From Cellvibrionaceae bacterium (GTDB lineage: Bacteria; Pseudomonadota; Gammaproteobacteria; Pseudomonadales; Cellvibrionaceae), in contig JAGKXD010000008.1 of assembly GCA_021151525.1 (NCBI GenBank), positions 1 through 64,000 on the forward strand: a stretch of DNA of 64,000 nucleotides, given 5' to 3'. The notes under the pieces are model-generated. The model saw only the letters and a list, made by a program, of their open reading frames with translations. It was not told the DNA's origin and made no database searches. This document shows, piece after piece, positions 36,410 to 44,152 of the stretch; within the stretch, counting starts at the first letter, position 1; each line of letters starts with the position of its first letter. The translations under genes were made by a program, and so were the position numbers.

Positions 36410-37600
36410 ATGATAAGTGTTTGCTCCATAAGAACTGCCGTTGCCTTAGGCCTGCTATTCGTGTTGACGGGTTGCGCCAGTGTGCAGCCCAAAGTTGCAC
36501 AACCCTACTCAGTGAAGATTGCTGACTTACTATCTGGCAAAGGGATTTTGGGTCATACAGTTACCGACGCTGAGCTCCCTCAATACGACCTCTTCTATGT
36601 TTCGCCCGAGATGGAAGCGTTTGCCAAAAAAGCCATTCACCATGGTGAGACCTATTTTGAAAAGGTGAAAAGCCTACATGTGGCTCTACTTTCATCCTCA
36701 GAGGCAACGGGTGGACGAGGCATTGCCTACAGCGCCTATTTTACGGAGCCGCCAGTGGTAACTTTTGCTGAGCGTCGCGCTAACTGCCTGAGTTTTACCT
36801 TGCTCTATGTAGCTCTAGCGCGCTCTGTGGGTATAAATGCCCAGATTAATGAGGTGGAGATTCCCCCAACCTGGGATTTGCGCAATCGCAAGGAGATGGT
36901 GTTTTTACGTCATGTGAACGTCAAGGTACCCATGTCACGTGAGAACCCCAATATTTTGCATAACGATGATGTGGTCATTGATTTGGAAATGGACCGCTAT
37001 CGCTCAAACTATACCCAGCGCAATATTAGCGACGAGCTGGCTGCCGCGCAGTTCTACAGTAATCGTGCGATGGAATATCTTGAGAGTGGCAATCTTAAGG
37101 ATGCCTTTTTGAGCTTGCGTAAATCTATTAGTTTGAATGATCAGCAGAGCTATATATGGAGCAATTTGGGCGCGGTTTATAGTCGCAAGCTCATGTGGCA
37201 TGAAGCTGAGCTCGCCTATTTGCACGGGCTGGAGCTTAATGCTGAAGATCTGACGGTGATGAATAATTTGTCTTATCTCTATCGCCAAACGGGTAACAAT
37301 GAGCTTGCCGCAAAGTATTTTAAGCTCGCCCAGCACTACCGTGAATCCAATCCCTTTTACCAATACAACCTCTCACTATCGGCCTTTGATCAAGGTGATT
37401 ATCCTGCCGCATTGCAATTTGTGATGCGTGCGATTGATCGCGAAAAAAATGATTCACGCTTCTACGATTTGGCTGCCAGCATTTATGAAAAGCAAGGACG
37501 CGATACTAAGGCGGAAGCCATGCGCAAAAAAGTAAAAAAGCTTAAGCCAATGGAACCCTATAAAGATCCTTCCATGGAAACCTCATCTGCCAATAAATAA
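36410..37600 (+). CDS. Lipoprotein with transglutaminase-like and TPR domains
   Basis: A 396-residue lipoprotein: lipobox LTGC with Cys22. Residues about 110-200 look like a transglutaminase-like/cysteine-protease fold: Cys in RRANCLSFTLLYVALARS, His in FLRHVNVKV, Asp in VVIDLEMDR. The second half has at least four TPR units (NRAMEYLESGNLKDAFLSL, SNLGAVYSRKLMWHEAE, NNLSYLYRQTGNNELAAKYF, YNLSLSAFDQGDYPAAL). Such proteins are known in gammaproteobacteria but I know no assigned substrate. ATG 36410 is chosen for its GGG 9 bases upstream and the immediate signal peptide. The next gene is under a separate Pho-type promoter. Confidence 0.85.
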   Translation: MISVCSIRTAVALGLLFVLTGCASVQPKVAQPYSVKIADLLSGKGILGHTVTDAELPQYDLFYVSPEMEAFAKKAIHHGETYFEKVKSLHVALLSSSEATGGRGIAYSAYFTEPPVVTFAERRANCLSFTLLYVALARSVGINAQINEVEIPPTWDLRNRKEMVFLRHVNVKVPMSRENPNILHNDDVVIDLEMDRYRSNYTQRNISDELAAAQFYSNRAMEYLESGNLKDAFLSLRKSISLNDQQSYIWSNLGAVYSRKLMWHEAELAYLHGLELNAEDLTVMNNLSYLYRQTGNNELAAKYFKLAQHYRESNPFYQYNLSLSAFDQGDYPAALQFVMRAIDREKNDSRFYDLAASIYEKQGRDTKAEAMRKKVKKLKPMEPYKDPSMETSSANK

Positions 37601-37609
37601 TTGCGGCGT

Positions 37610-37627
37610 ATGTCATAGAGCTGTCAT
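37610..37627 (+). promoter_or_regulatory. Single Pho box
   Basis: ATGTCAT-AGAG-CTGTCAT: two 7-base repeats 11 bases apart, matching the PhoB consensus CTGTCAT-N4-CTGTCAT. It lies 270 bases before the PstS-OmpA gene and upstream of the tandem box; it may be an auxiliary PhoB site. Confidence 0.6.
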
Positions 37628-37785
37628 TTTGATATGGGTTAATAGCTGTGCAGTAAGCCTCTGCAGCATCCGATGTAAAATTCAAGGCACCCTACCTGCA
37701 AGGATGCAGGTCTCTCCTTATGTATGTTTAGCGTGAACAATTCTGCTTGCACCCCACATGTTGAACTCGCTCACTGATTGTTCTG

Positions 37786-37841
37786 TTGTCATCTTTCTGT
37801 AATTTTTGTGTCACCTGCTTGTCATTTTTTCTTCATATAGT
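37786..37841 (+). promoter_or_regulatory. Tandem Pho boxes and -10 element
   Basis: Four 7-base half-sites at exact 11-base steps: TTGTCAT (37786), CTGTAAT (37797), GTGTCAC (37808), TTGTCAT (37819). A -10-like TATAGT at 37836-37841 follows 10 bases after the last one. This is the layout of a PhoB-activated promoter, in which the box replaces the -35. Transcription would start about 30-35 bases before ATG 37882. Confidence 0.85.
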
Positions 37842-37881
37842 GCGCCCACCTTTTTTACTGTCCGCTCTAGAGAAAATAAAT

Positions 37882-39606
37882 ATGTCCCCAAAGGCTCATA
37901 AGCACCTGCACTACAACGTAGCGCTGGTGGATAAGGTGTGGAATTTAAAACGCCTGTGTGAAACCCACTTGAAAATGCATATTCCGCTCAACATGGTGTT
38001 AAAGGATGAAGAATATCGCGCAGACCTGTTGGAAAAAGCGCTCACTACGGATAACGAAGAGCTGATTGCATTAGTGTGGGAAATCCGCAAGATGGAAGAT
38101 GCTATTGTTGCATCAACCGAGGATGCTGATGCGCAAAAGCTGCGCAAAAAAACACGCAATACCTTTCGTATGCATTTTCTTTCTGCTGCAGCATTTGCTC
38201 TGATTATATTTATGAGCGGCTATTTGCTACGCTCATTTTTACCAATGGATGCAGGCGAAGTATTTTTATTTAAAGCCGTACAAAATGTGACGGTTGAGTC
38301 GCGTTTAAAAGCTAAAGGCAATGGTGTTTCAGGCAATCTGACTAAATCCGATAAACCTTTGTTCCGCTTGCATGGCTCAAATACGATTGGTGAAAAATTA
38401 GCGCCGCGTTTAATTGAGGCTTATTTAATGAGCCAAGGCGCCAATAACGTTCATACCGATGTAAGCCCTACATCGCCGAATGAAAAAATTATTTCGGGTG
38501 AAATTAACGGTCATATTGAATTCATTGAATTGCAAGCGCACGGATCTGGTACTGCATTTAGCGATTTGTTGAAAGATGAAACAGATATGGGTATGTCATC
38601 GCGCCGTATTAAAGATAAAGAGCGCGAAGATCTCTTAGCAAAAACTGGCGATCTTTCTTTGGCTGGTAGTGAACATATTCTTGGTTTGGATGGCTTGGCA
38701 ATTATTACTTCACCGAGCAATTCAATTTCCAGTCTATCGATTGATCAACTGGTGGGAATTTTCTCCGGTGAAATAACCAATTGGTCGCAGTTAGGTGGTA
38801 AAGATCTTCCAATAAAAGTTTACGCACGAGACGACAAATCAGGTACGTGGGATTCGTTTAAAGCGCTGGTGTTAGAAACACATAAAGCAAAATTGACCGA
38901 ATCTGCTGTGCGTGTTGAATCAAGTAGCGAACTCTCTGATTCGGTTGCGCGTGAATTAGGTGCAATTGGATTTATTGGTTTGCCTTATGTGCGTCACGCC
39001 AAGCTACTTGCGATTTCTTCATCGGATCACAACAAGGCGATTATGCCAACGCACTTTACGGTGGGAACGGAAGATTATCCTCTATCGCGCCGTTTATTTT
39101 TCTACACTCCGCAAGTGAACCCTAATATTGAAGCACAAGAGTTCGTGCACTTTGTGGTAAGCGAACGCGGACAATCGATTGTGGAAGATGTAGGTTTTGT
39201 ATCGCAAAATATTAAATTGGGTAAACCTTTTGATAATGATTTCTACCCAGCAGAAATGCGTGAAGTTACTGCACGTTCTGAGCGTCTCTCAATCAACTTC
39301 CGTTTCAAAAGTGGCAGCGACGAATTGGATACTAAATCGCTCAACGATTTGGATCGCGTAGCGAAATACGTTGAGACCAACGCGCCCAAGCGTGTGCAAT
39401 TGTTTGGCTTCTCTGATAGCGAAGGCGATGCAGGTAAAGGTAAAGAATTATCTGAGCGTCGTGCCAAGGTGGTAGAGCAGCAATTAATTCAACGCGGCAT
39501 TTATCCACTGATTGCCAAAGGCATGGGCGATGCTGCGCCATTGGCGGCGAGTAATACGGAAGAAGGGAAAAATATTAACCGTCGCGTAGAAGTTTGGATT
39601 TTGTAA
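37882..39606 (+). CDS. Membrane-anchored PstS-like phosphate-binding protein fused to OmpA domain
   Basis: A 574-residue protein with an unusual order. Residues 1-95 form a charged cytoplasmic-type helical domain, then a single membrane segment (about 97-118), a PstS-like phosphate-binding domain (about 160-440; LHGSNTIGEKLAP, LDGLAIITSPSNSISSLS, IFSGEITNWSQLGG, YARDDKSGTWDSFK) and a C-terminal OmpA/MotB-like peptidoglycan-binding domain (about 455-574; FGFSDSEGDAGKGKELSERRA, NINRRVEVWIL). It should sit in the inner membrane, bind phosphate in the periplasm and hold the cell wall. It could signal phosphate rather than import it, since no pstCAB is nearby. ATG 37882 is chosen because the upstream frame overlaps the PhoB-type promoter. 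Confidence 0.88.
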   Translation: MSPKAHKHLHYNVALVDKVWNLKRLCETHLKMHIPLNMVLKDEEYRADLLEKALTTDNEELIALVWEIRKMEDAIVASTEDADAQKLRKKTRNTFRMHFLSAAAFALIIFMSGYLLRSFLPMDAGEVFLFKAVQNVTVESRLKAKGNGVSGNLTKSDKPLFRLHGSNTIGEKLAPRLIEAYLMSQGANNVHTDVSPTSPNEKIISGEINGHIEFIELQAHGSGTAFSDLLKDETDMGMSSRRIKDKEREDLLAKTGDLSLAGSEHILGLDGLAIITSPSNSISSLSIDQLVGIFSGEITNWSQLGGKDLPIKVYARDDKSGTWDSFKALVLETHKAKLTESAVRVESSSELSDSVARELGAIGFIGLPYVRHAKLLAISSSDHNKAIMPTHFTVGTEDYPLSRRLFFYTPQVNPNIEAQEFVHFVVSERGQSIVEDVGFVSQNIKLGKPFDNDFYPAEMREVTARSERLSINFRFKSGSDELDTKSLNDLDRVAKYVETNAPKRVQLFGFSDSEGDAGKGKELSERRAKVVEQQLIQRGIYPLIAKGMGDAAPLAASNTEEGKNINRRVEVWIL

Positions 39607-39967
39607 GGTGTTTTTCTGGCGTAAGTAAAATTTGGTTTGCGCTTGTTATGGTGCCCTTTTTGTAGATTTTTTTCGCCTCTTGGCGAGTTACTTTTCGTTG
39701 CTTGCCTACAAAATTGCAGGAATGCAATTTTGCACAGCAAAGCTGCCCGTAAGGGTGAAAGCCATGGATGGCTTTCATGAAAGAAAGTAACCAAAAGAAA
39801 GGGCACCCCTCTCGTTCCTGTTTCCTGTGCGCTTCAGAAAGTTGTTGTCGTTCCGGTGCGACATCTATGTCGCATCGTCACTAAAACAAACATCCTGTTT
39901 TTTTACACCAACTTTCTTCCAGTGCTCGGGGAACTCGCAGGGGGAGGGTAGTTTTTTCTTAACCCCG
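39607..39967. other. Intergenic region occupied by dispersed repeat copy 1
   Basis: Most of this 361-base stretch is the repeat listed next. Short open frames inside it are by-products of the repeat; I see no ribosome site for them. Confidence 0.75.
39665..39944 (+). repeat. Dispersed ~280-bp repeat, copy 1
   Basis: From TTTCGCCTCTTGGCGAGTTAC to GCTCGGGGAACTCGCAGGG. It matches the reverse complement of copy 2 (56074-56356) along its whole length with scattered substitutions and small indels. It contains several short inverted repeats (for example GAAAGCCAT/ATGGCTTTC, AAAATTGCA/TGCAATTTT and GCGACAT/ATGTCGC), so an RNA copy could fold strongly. No transposase is present, so it may be a non-autonomous element or a structural repeat. 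It sits between two genes without breaking either. Confidence 0.85.
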
Positions 39968-40360
39968 TTAAGGTGTACTCTTACTGGCTATTTTTTCCAA
40001 TAGCCAGTTTTTTGCTTTTTCGACATCAGAAAATAATTTGCCGTAACCAATATCGCGGTTGGCAAGTACGGTGCGAATAAATTCTGTGTGTTCAAAAGTT
40101 TTTGGGTTTTTATCCACCCAGGCAATCACAAACTTGGCAGTGATTCCCGCTTCAGCAAAAATGGTTTGATGATTCCACGCATCTATAGTTGAAATGGCAT
40201 TGGACATATCTTGTTCGCCCAACACATAAAAACAATTATGTTGGTTGCAAGCGTCGGCAATAGTGCGCCAAAGATAGGCGGCATTTTCGTAGGAGGAGTT
40301 ACCCTTAATTACTACATGCAGGTAATTATCCTGTGGGGTAATTACCAAAGAATTCGACAT
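39968..40360 (-). CDS. Small SpoIIAA/STAS-like protein, function unknown
   Basis: A 130-residue cytoplasmic protein. It begins with a short strand pattern (LVITPQDNYLHVVIKGNSSYENAAYLWRTI), followed by an alternating helix-strand layout (FYVLGEQDM, TAKFVIAWVDKN, FIRTVLANRDIGYGKLFSDVEKAKNWL). The final GxxxLFSDxxxAxxWL pattern resembles SpoIIAA-like/STAS-fold proteins of the DUF type found in many gammaproteobacteria. I cannot name a function. Its stop codon is only about 23 bases from the repeat. Confidence 0.65.
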   Translation of the reverse strand: MSNSLVITPQDNYLHVVIKGNSSYENAAYLWRTIADACNQHNCFYVLGEQDMSNAISTIDAWNHQTIFAEAGITAKFVIAWVDKNPKTFEHTEFIRTVLANRDIGYGKLFSDVEKAKNWLLEKIASKSTP

Positions 40361-40446
40361 TGACTGACTCCCTTTAACGCATACTGCTTTCGGTATGCAT
40401 CAAATAAAAAATTGGTGATGGTTCAAGTAGGTTTAACAGCCACTAA

Positions 40447-41127
40447 CTAGTTGCGCAAATCGGCAATTAATTTTCCAGCATCAAAAACTTCCTGATCGTG
40501 CGCTGGCTCGCGCCAAGTTTCTAACAGCGCTGCCTCATACCAGCGCTTCATTGCAGGCATTGCTAATAATGTTTGTGCATATTCATTCGCTGCTTTGCTG
40601 AACGGAAGTTGATAAGTCTGTGCGCGAAAGGCGACAGGCGCAAAGAATGCATCGATTGCACTGAATTTTTCGCCCGCCAAAAAGGGCCCGCCGAATTTTT
40701 GCAAACCTTCGCACCAAAGTTCATCAATGCGCGTAAGATCTTTTTGCAGTGCAGGTGAAATACTGTGCAATTCAATCCGCACGCCACAGCTCATTCCACA
40801 ATTGTTGCGTAGTGCTTGAAAACCGGAATGCATCTCAGCGGCAGCGCTACGTGCCCATGCGCGTGCGGCTTTATCGCTGGGCCACACCTGAGGGTGTTGC
40901 TCTGCCAAATATTCAACAATCGCTAAGGAATCCCAGATTACGCAGTCGCCATCTTGCAGACAGGGTACTTTGCCGTTGGGTGAAAAAGCTCGGTATAAAT
41001 CCCAAGCGCCATTCTCAGGGAAAGGATGAATTTTTTCAGTGAAGGGAATATCAAATGCGGCTAGTACCAGCCAAGGCCTTAGTGACCATGAAGAATAATT
41101 TTTGTTGGCGATATGCAATGTGTACAT
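40447..41127 (-). CDS. Glutathione S-transferase family protein
   Basis: A 226-residue GST. The N-terminal thioredoxin-like domain starts MYTLHIANKNYSSWSLRPWL (Ser residues near position 12-15 are the likely thiol-activating ones), followed by NGKVPCLQDGDCVIWDSLAIVEYLAEQ with the cis-Pro (VPCL) and the glutathione-binding Asp/Ser. The helical domain holds FLAGEKFSAIDAFFAPVAFR. The ATG at 41127 starts the GST fold exactly; the frame is open upstream through the purK terminator, which is not coding. Substrate unknown. Confidence 0.9.
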   Translation of the reverse strand: MYTLHIANKNYSSWSLRPWLVLAAFDIPFTEKIHPFPENGAWDLYRAFSPNGKVPCLQDGDCVIWDSLAIVEYLAEQHPQVWPSDKAARAWARSAAAEMHSGFQALRNNCGMSCGVRIELHSISPALQKDLTRIDELWCEGLQKFGGPFLAGEKFSAIDAFFAPVAFRAQTYQLPFSKAANEYAQTLLAMPAMKRWYEAALLETWREPAHDQEVFDAGKLIADLRN

Positions 41128-41197
41128 CGGCGACTCCCAGTCATTGTCCAAGTATCGTTTAGCAAAATAGCTGTGAAGAAATATAGGGGCAGATATG

Positions 41198-41226
41198 AAA
41201 AAGCCAAGGTAAAAACCTTGGCTTTT
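41198..41226 (-). terminator. Intrinsic terminator of purK
   Basis: AAAAGCCAAGG and CCTTGGCTTTT pair perfectly (11 bp) around a 6-base loop, with a T-run read leftward, 11 bases after the purK stop. Confidence 0.9.
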
Positions 41227-41237
41227 AGTGTAGGTAC

Positions 41238-42320
41238 TTAATCCTGATCTTCCAGCGCTTTGAGGCTCCATTCAATCGCCTCTTTGTAATACTGCTCTGG
41301 CAGAAGATATTTAAGTTGCTGCAGGGTTGCGCGAATTTCCTGAGCGTCTTTGCTCACCAAATTGATGTGGCCCACTTTGCGGCCGGGCAATACATCTTTG
41401 CCGTACCAGTAGGTTTGCGCGAGGGGCAGGTTGAGCCAGTTGGGATTGTAGTCTGTGCCAATCAAATTGATCATGACGTTCTGGCCGAGGATTTGCGCCT
41501 TCGGAATTGCCATATCCGCAATTGCGCGCAGGTGATATTCAAATTGGCTGATGCTCGCGCCTGCTTGCGTCCAATGGCCACTGTTGTGTACGCGCGGCGC
41601 CAATTCGTTAATCATCAACTGATCGCCAACACGGAAGCATTCCATGGCCATAACGCCCACGTAATCCAGCGCGTTGAGCAGTTTGCCCAGCATGGCTTCA
41701 GCTTGGGCTTGCAGCGGTTGCAGGCGCGTGAGCGGTGCAACAGATGCGTAGAGGATGCCGTTCAAATGCAGGTTGAGCGTAACTGGGTAGAACACGCACT
41801 GGCCAGCGCGGTTGCGCACACCTACGAGTGATACTTCTTCATCAAACGGAATGGCTTGCTCGGCAATAGCTTGGCCTTGCCAGTCGGCAGGAACTTCGTC
41901 GTCTTGGGCGCGAATCCAGTATTGGCCTTTGCCGTCGTAGCCACCGGTGCGGCGCTTGAGCAGTACGCGCTCGCCTAATTGGTCGCGCAGCTCATTGGCG
42001 CTAATATCGTTCGCCACGTTGCGCCAAGGGGCGGTGGAGAGCCCGAGGGAGTCGATCAATTCTTTCTGGGTTTTACGGTCAGCCAAGCGGCCAAATACCG
42101 GCTTGTTAACAAAATGTGGGTGTTGCGCCAACGTATGGGTTACCAGTGTATCCGGCCATTGCTCGCGCTCTGCTGTCACCAAATCATCGGGTTGCAGGGC
42201 AGGCGCGCTGCTTTCGTTAATATCCACCGGGCGCACATCCAACGCTAACGGCATGCCCGCATGCTTAAGCATGGCACCTAGTTGGCCTGCACCTAATACC
42301 CAAATTGGCTTACTGCTCAT
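41238..42320 (-). CDS. purK: N5-carboxyaminoimidazole ribonucleotide synthase
   Basis: A 360-residue ATP-grasp enzyme of purine synthesis that carboxylates aminoimidazole ribonucleotide with ATP and bicarbonate. The N-terminus IWVLGAGQLGAMLKHAGMPL is typical, and the ATP-grasp signals are seen in LKRRTGGYDGKGQYWI, EEVSLVGVRNRAG and MINELAPRVHNSGHWTQAGASISQFEYHLRAI. It follows purE in the same direction with about 100 bases between, which hold an inverted repeat. Length matches the family. Confidence 0.97.
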   Translation of the reverse strand: MSSKPIWVLGAGQLGAMLKHAGMPLALDVRPVDINESSAPALQPDDLVTAEREQWPDTLVTHTLAQHPHFVNKPVFGRLADRKTQKELIDSLGLSTAPWRNVANDISANELRDQLGERVLLKRRTGGYDGKGQYWIRAQDDEVPADWQGQAIAEQAIPFDEEVSLVGVRNRAGQCVFYPVTLNLHLNGILYASVAPLTRLQPLQAQAEAMLGKLLNALDYVGVMAMECFRVGDQLMINELAPRVHNSGHWTQAGASISQFEYHLRAIADMAIPKAQILGQNVMINLIGTDYNPNWLNLPLAQTYWYGKDVLPGRKVGHINLVSKDAQEIRATLQQLKYLLPEQYYKEAIEWSLKALEDQD

Positions 42321-42379
42321 CGACTACCTACAAAAAATAAACTTTTAGACGAAATCTTAAAGGTTGCTGCTTTCTAGCT

Positions 42380-42402
42380 CCTCCCCCTTAACAAGGGGGA
42401 GG
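42380..42402. repeat. CCTCCCCCTT hairpin between purE and purK
   Basis: CCTCCCCCTT and AAGGGGGAGG pair perfectly (10 bp) with a 3-base loop, followed by TTGGGAGGGGGTT. Intergenic elements of this CCCTCC/GGGGGAGG type are common in many Gram-negative genomes; here it lies within the purEK operon. It may be a REP-like element or a message-processing hairpin. Confidence 0.6.
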
Positions 42403-42418
42403 TTGGGAGGGGGTTAAA

Positions 42419-42910
42419 TCAGTCTAGGCTCGGATCAGGATTATCCAAAACCGCCTGCGTCTGGGTATAGCGGAAATCTTCAATACGCGCCGCCAATTCA
42501 GCATTATTCAGCGCCAGAATTTGGCAAGCCAGTAAGCCCGCATTGAATGCGCCAGCAGTACCAATTGCCAGAGTGCCCACCGCGATACCTTTGGGCATCT
42601 GTACGATGGAAAGCAGACTATCCATACCGTTTAAGGCCTTGCTTTGCACTGGCACGCCAAGTACGGGTAAGCGGGTGTGTGCGGCGATCATACCGGGTAA
42701 ATGCGCCGCACCGCCCGCGCCAGCCACGATTACACCAAAGCCATTGCTGGCCGCCTCTTCAGCAAAGCTAGCCAGCTTTTGCGGGGTGCGATGGGCGGAA
42801 ACAACCTCGGTATGGTACTCCACACCCAAATTCTGCAGGATTTCAACAGCAGCTTGCATGGTCGCCCAATCACTTTTGGAACCCATCACAACGGCAACTT
42901 TAGTGCTCAT
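42419..42910 (-). CDS. purE: N5-carboxyaminoimidazole ribonucleotide mutase
   Basis: A 163-residue class I PurE that moves the carboxyl group made by PurK to give CAIR. The family run is clear: VAVVMGSKSDWATMQAAVEIL, VVSAHRTPQKLASFA, VIVAGAGGAAHLPGMIAAHT, LPVLGVPVQSKALNGMDSLL, MPKGIAVGTLAIGTAGAFNA. ATG 42910 starts the fold; 18 codons open upstream are not PurE-like. It is the first gene of purEK. Confidence 0.98.
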   Translation of the reverse strand: MSTKVAVVMGSKSDWATMQAAVEILQNLGVEYHTEVVSAHRTPQKLASFAEEAASNGFGVIVAGAGGAAHLPGMIAAHTRLPVLGVPVQSKALNGMDSLLSIVQMPKGIAVGTLAIGTAGAFNAGLLACQILALNNAELAARIEDFRYTQTQAVLDNPDPSLD

Positions 42911-42986
42911 AGCATTGTCTCGAACGAAAAATAACCAATGGAAAAAAGGCGCGCATGTTACCACATTCGCAGCGGAATGCCTCCAT

Positions 42987-44078
42987 TCAGGCCTCTATAT
43001 CTGTCATCTCCCAATGGGTTTTAACTAGATTAGATAATTTTTGGTAGAGATCCTGTTTTAACAAGGTAATGATGTGAGGTTGCAGGGTTCCCTCGACGGT
43101 CACTTGAAGCTCCCAGTGCTCCTCCTTATAACGAACTACAACACCTTCAATGAGTATTTGAATCTGGTTGTATTCATCCTCTTGGTTGGGCAAAAGCTCG
43201 AACTCAATAGGTGGTTGATACAATGATTCTAGAATACTTAGGTCTGGTTGATAACCTAATGCTTCCGTTAATTTTCTCAGATCTTTTTCGTAACTTTCCT
43301 TCCATCCGGCGTTTTGATTCCAGAGGAGCTGGCGTAGATCCCATAGAAAATTACTTTTTTTGTCTGCCCGCAAATATTGCCAGCGGGGCCAATTGTTTTT
43401 CTTTGTTTGCTTCCATGATCCAGTTGCTAAATTGAGGTTCCATTCGTCGATGTTTTCAATAATAGAAAGATTTTTTCCTCGGTAGCGCATGCCAAAATAG
43501 ATAGAAATGGCTTTAGCGTCATCGGTCAAATGTGCTGAGTGTTTGTAAATCCATCCAGGTTTATGGCCGTTTGTTTCCATCTTTGAAATGGAAAATGTAT
43601 TTGTATCTAAGATAAACACGTGAGTGTCTTCCATCTCTCGCTGCATTGGGTATCCCAAGCAGCCGATGATAATAATTTTGTCACCTACCAATGTGGCTGA
43701 ATGAGAGTCGGTGGATGGAAAGACATTTTGGGGATAAATAAAAATATCTATAGAGCCATCCGGCTGTTCAACTACAACGTCGTTGTAAATATAAAAATCA
43801 GGATCATAGTAGTCTTCATGCTCACCTCCGATGTAAATAATTCTGCCATCAGATAGTTCAGTTGTTGATTGCCCAAACCTGTCAAAACACCAAGTGGGGC
43901 CGTCATTGTAAAAATCATGTTCAGATGCTTTATTTGCCTCCCATGCACTAATTTTTGTTTTTATAAGCCAATTCCAAACTGGATTATTGCTTAATGTTGG
44001 ATTGGAACTTCCGAAGCGAGGTTTTCTCCACTCTTCAAATAGCTCTTGCGAAATCCCAATGCTTTTTAGTTTTTCCAT
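42987..44078 (-). CDS. Kelch-like repeat protein, function unknown
   Basis: A 363-residue cytoplasmic protein. The middle part has Kelch-type blades: STTELSDGRIIYIGGEHEDY, HSATLVGDKIIIIGCLGYPMQ, DTHVFILDTNTFSISKMET, KHSAHLTDDAKAISIYFG. The C-terminal 90 residues are another domain, ending in helices. Base composition looks more A/T-rich than the purE and LysR genes on either side, which suggests recent arrival. ATG 44078 is chosen because AAGGGA lies just upstream; the open frame before it runs into the LysR gene. Some Kelch-like proteins of this type are cargo next to secretion-effector genes, but none is here. Confidence 0.7.
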   Translation of the reverse strand: MEKLKSIGISQELFEEWRKPRFGSSNPTLSNNPVWNWLIKTKISAWEANKASEHDFYNDGPTWCFDRFGQSTTELSDGRIIYIGGEHEDYYDPDFYIYNDVVVEQPDGSIDIFIYPQNVFPSTDSHSATLVGDKIIIIGCLGYPMQREMEDTHVFILDTNTFSISKMETNGHKPGWIYKHSAHLTDDAKAISIYFGMRYRGKNLSIIENIDEWNLNLATGSWKQTKKNNWPRWQYLRADKKSNFLWDLRQLLWNQNAGWKESYEKDLRKLTEALGYQPDLSILESLYQPPIEFELLPNQEDEYNQIQILIEGVVVRYKEEHWELQVTVEGTLQPHIITLLKQDLYQKLSNLVKTHWEMTDIEA

Positions 44079-44152
44079 AAATTTCCCTTTGCTTGCTTTG
44101 CTTTGGTTGGTTGCACCAGCGATTTTTTTGAGTTGGTTATTCGATATAAATA

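Noticed and set aside
37786..37881. Upstream start for the PstS-OmpA gene
   Set aside because: This stretch is the PhoB-type promoter; the transcript would begin after it.
39501..39806. Open frames within repeat copy 1, minus strand
   Set aside because: They follow the repeat and the end of the PstS-OmpA gene; similar peptides would come from any copy of the repeat.
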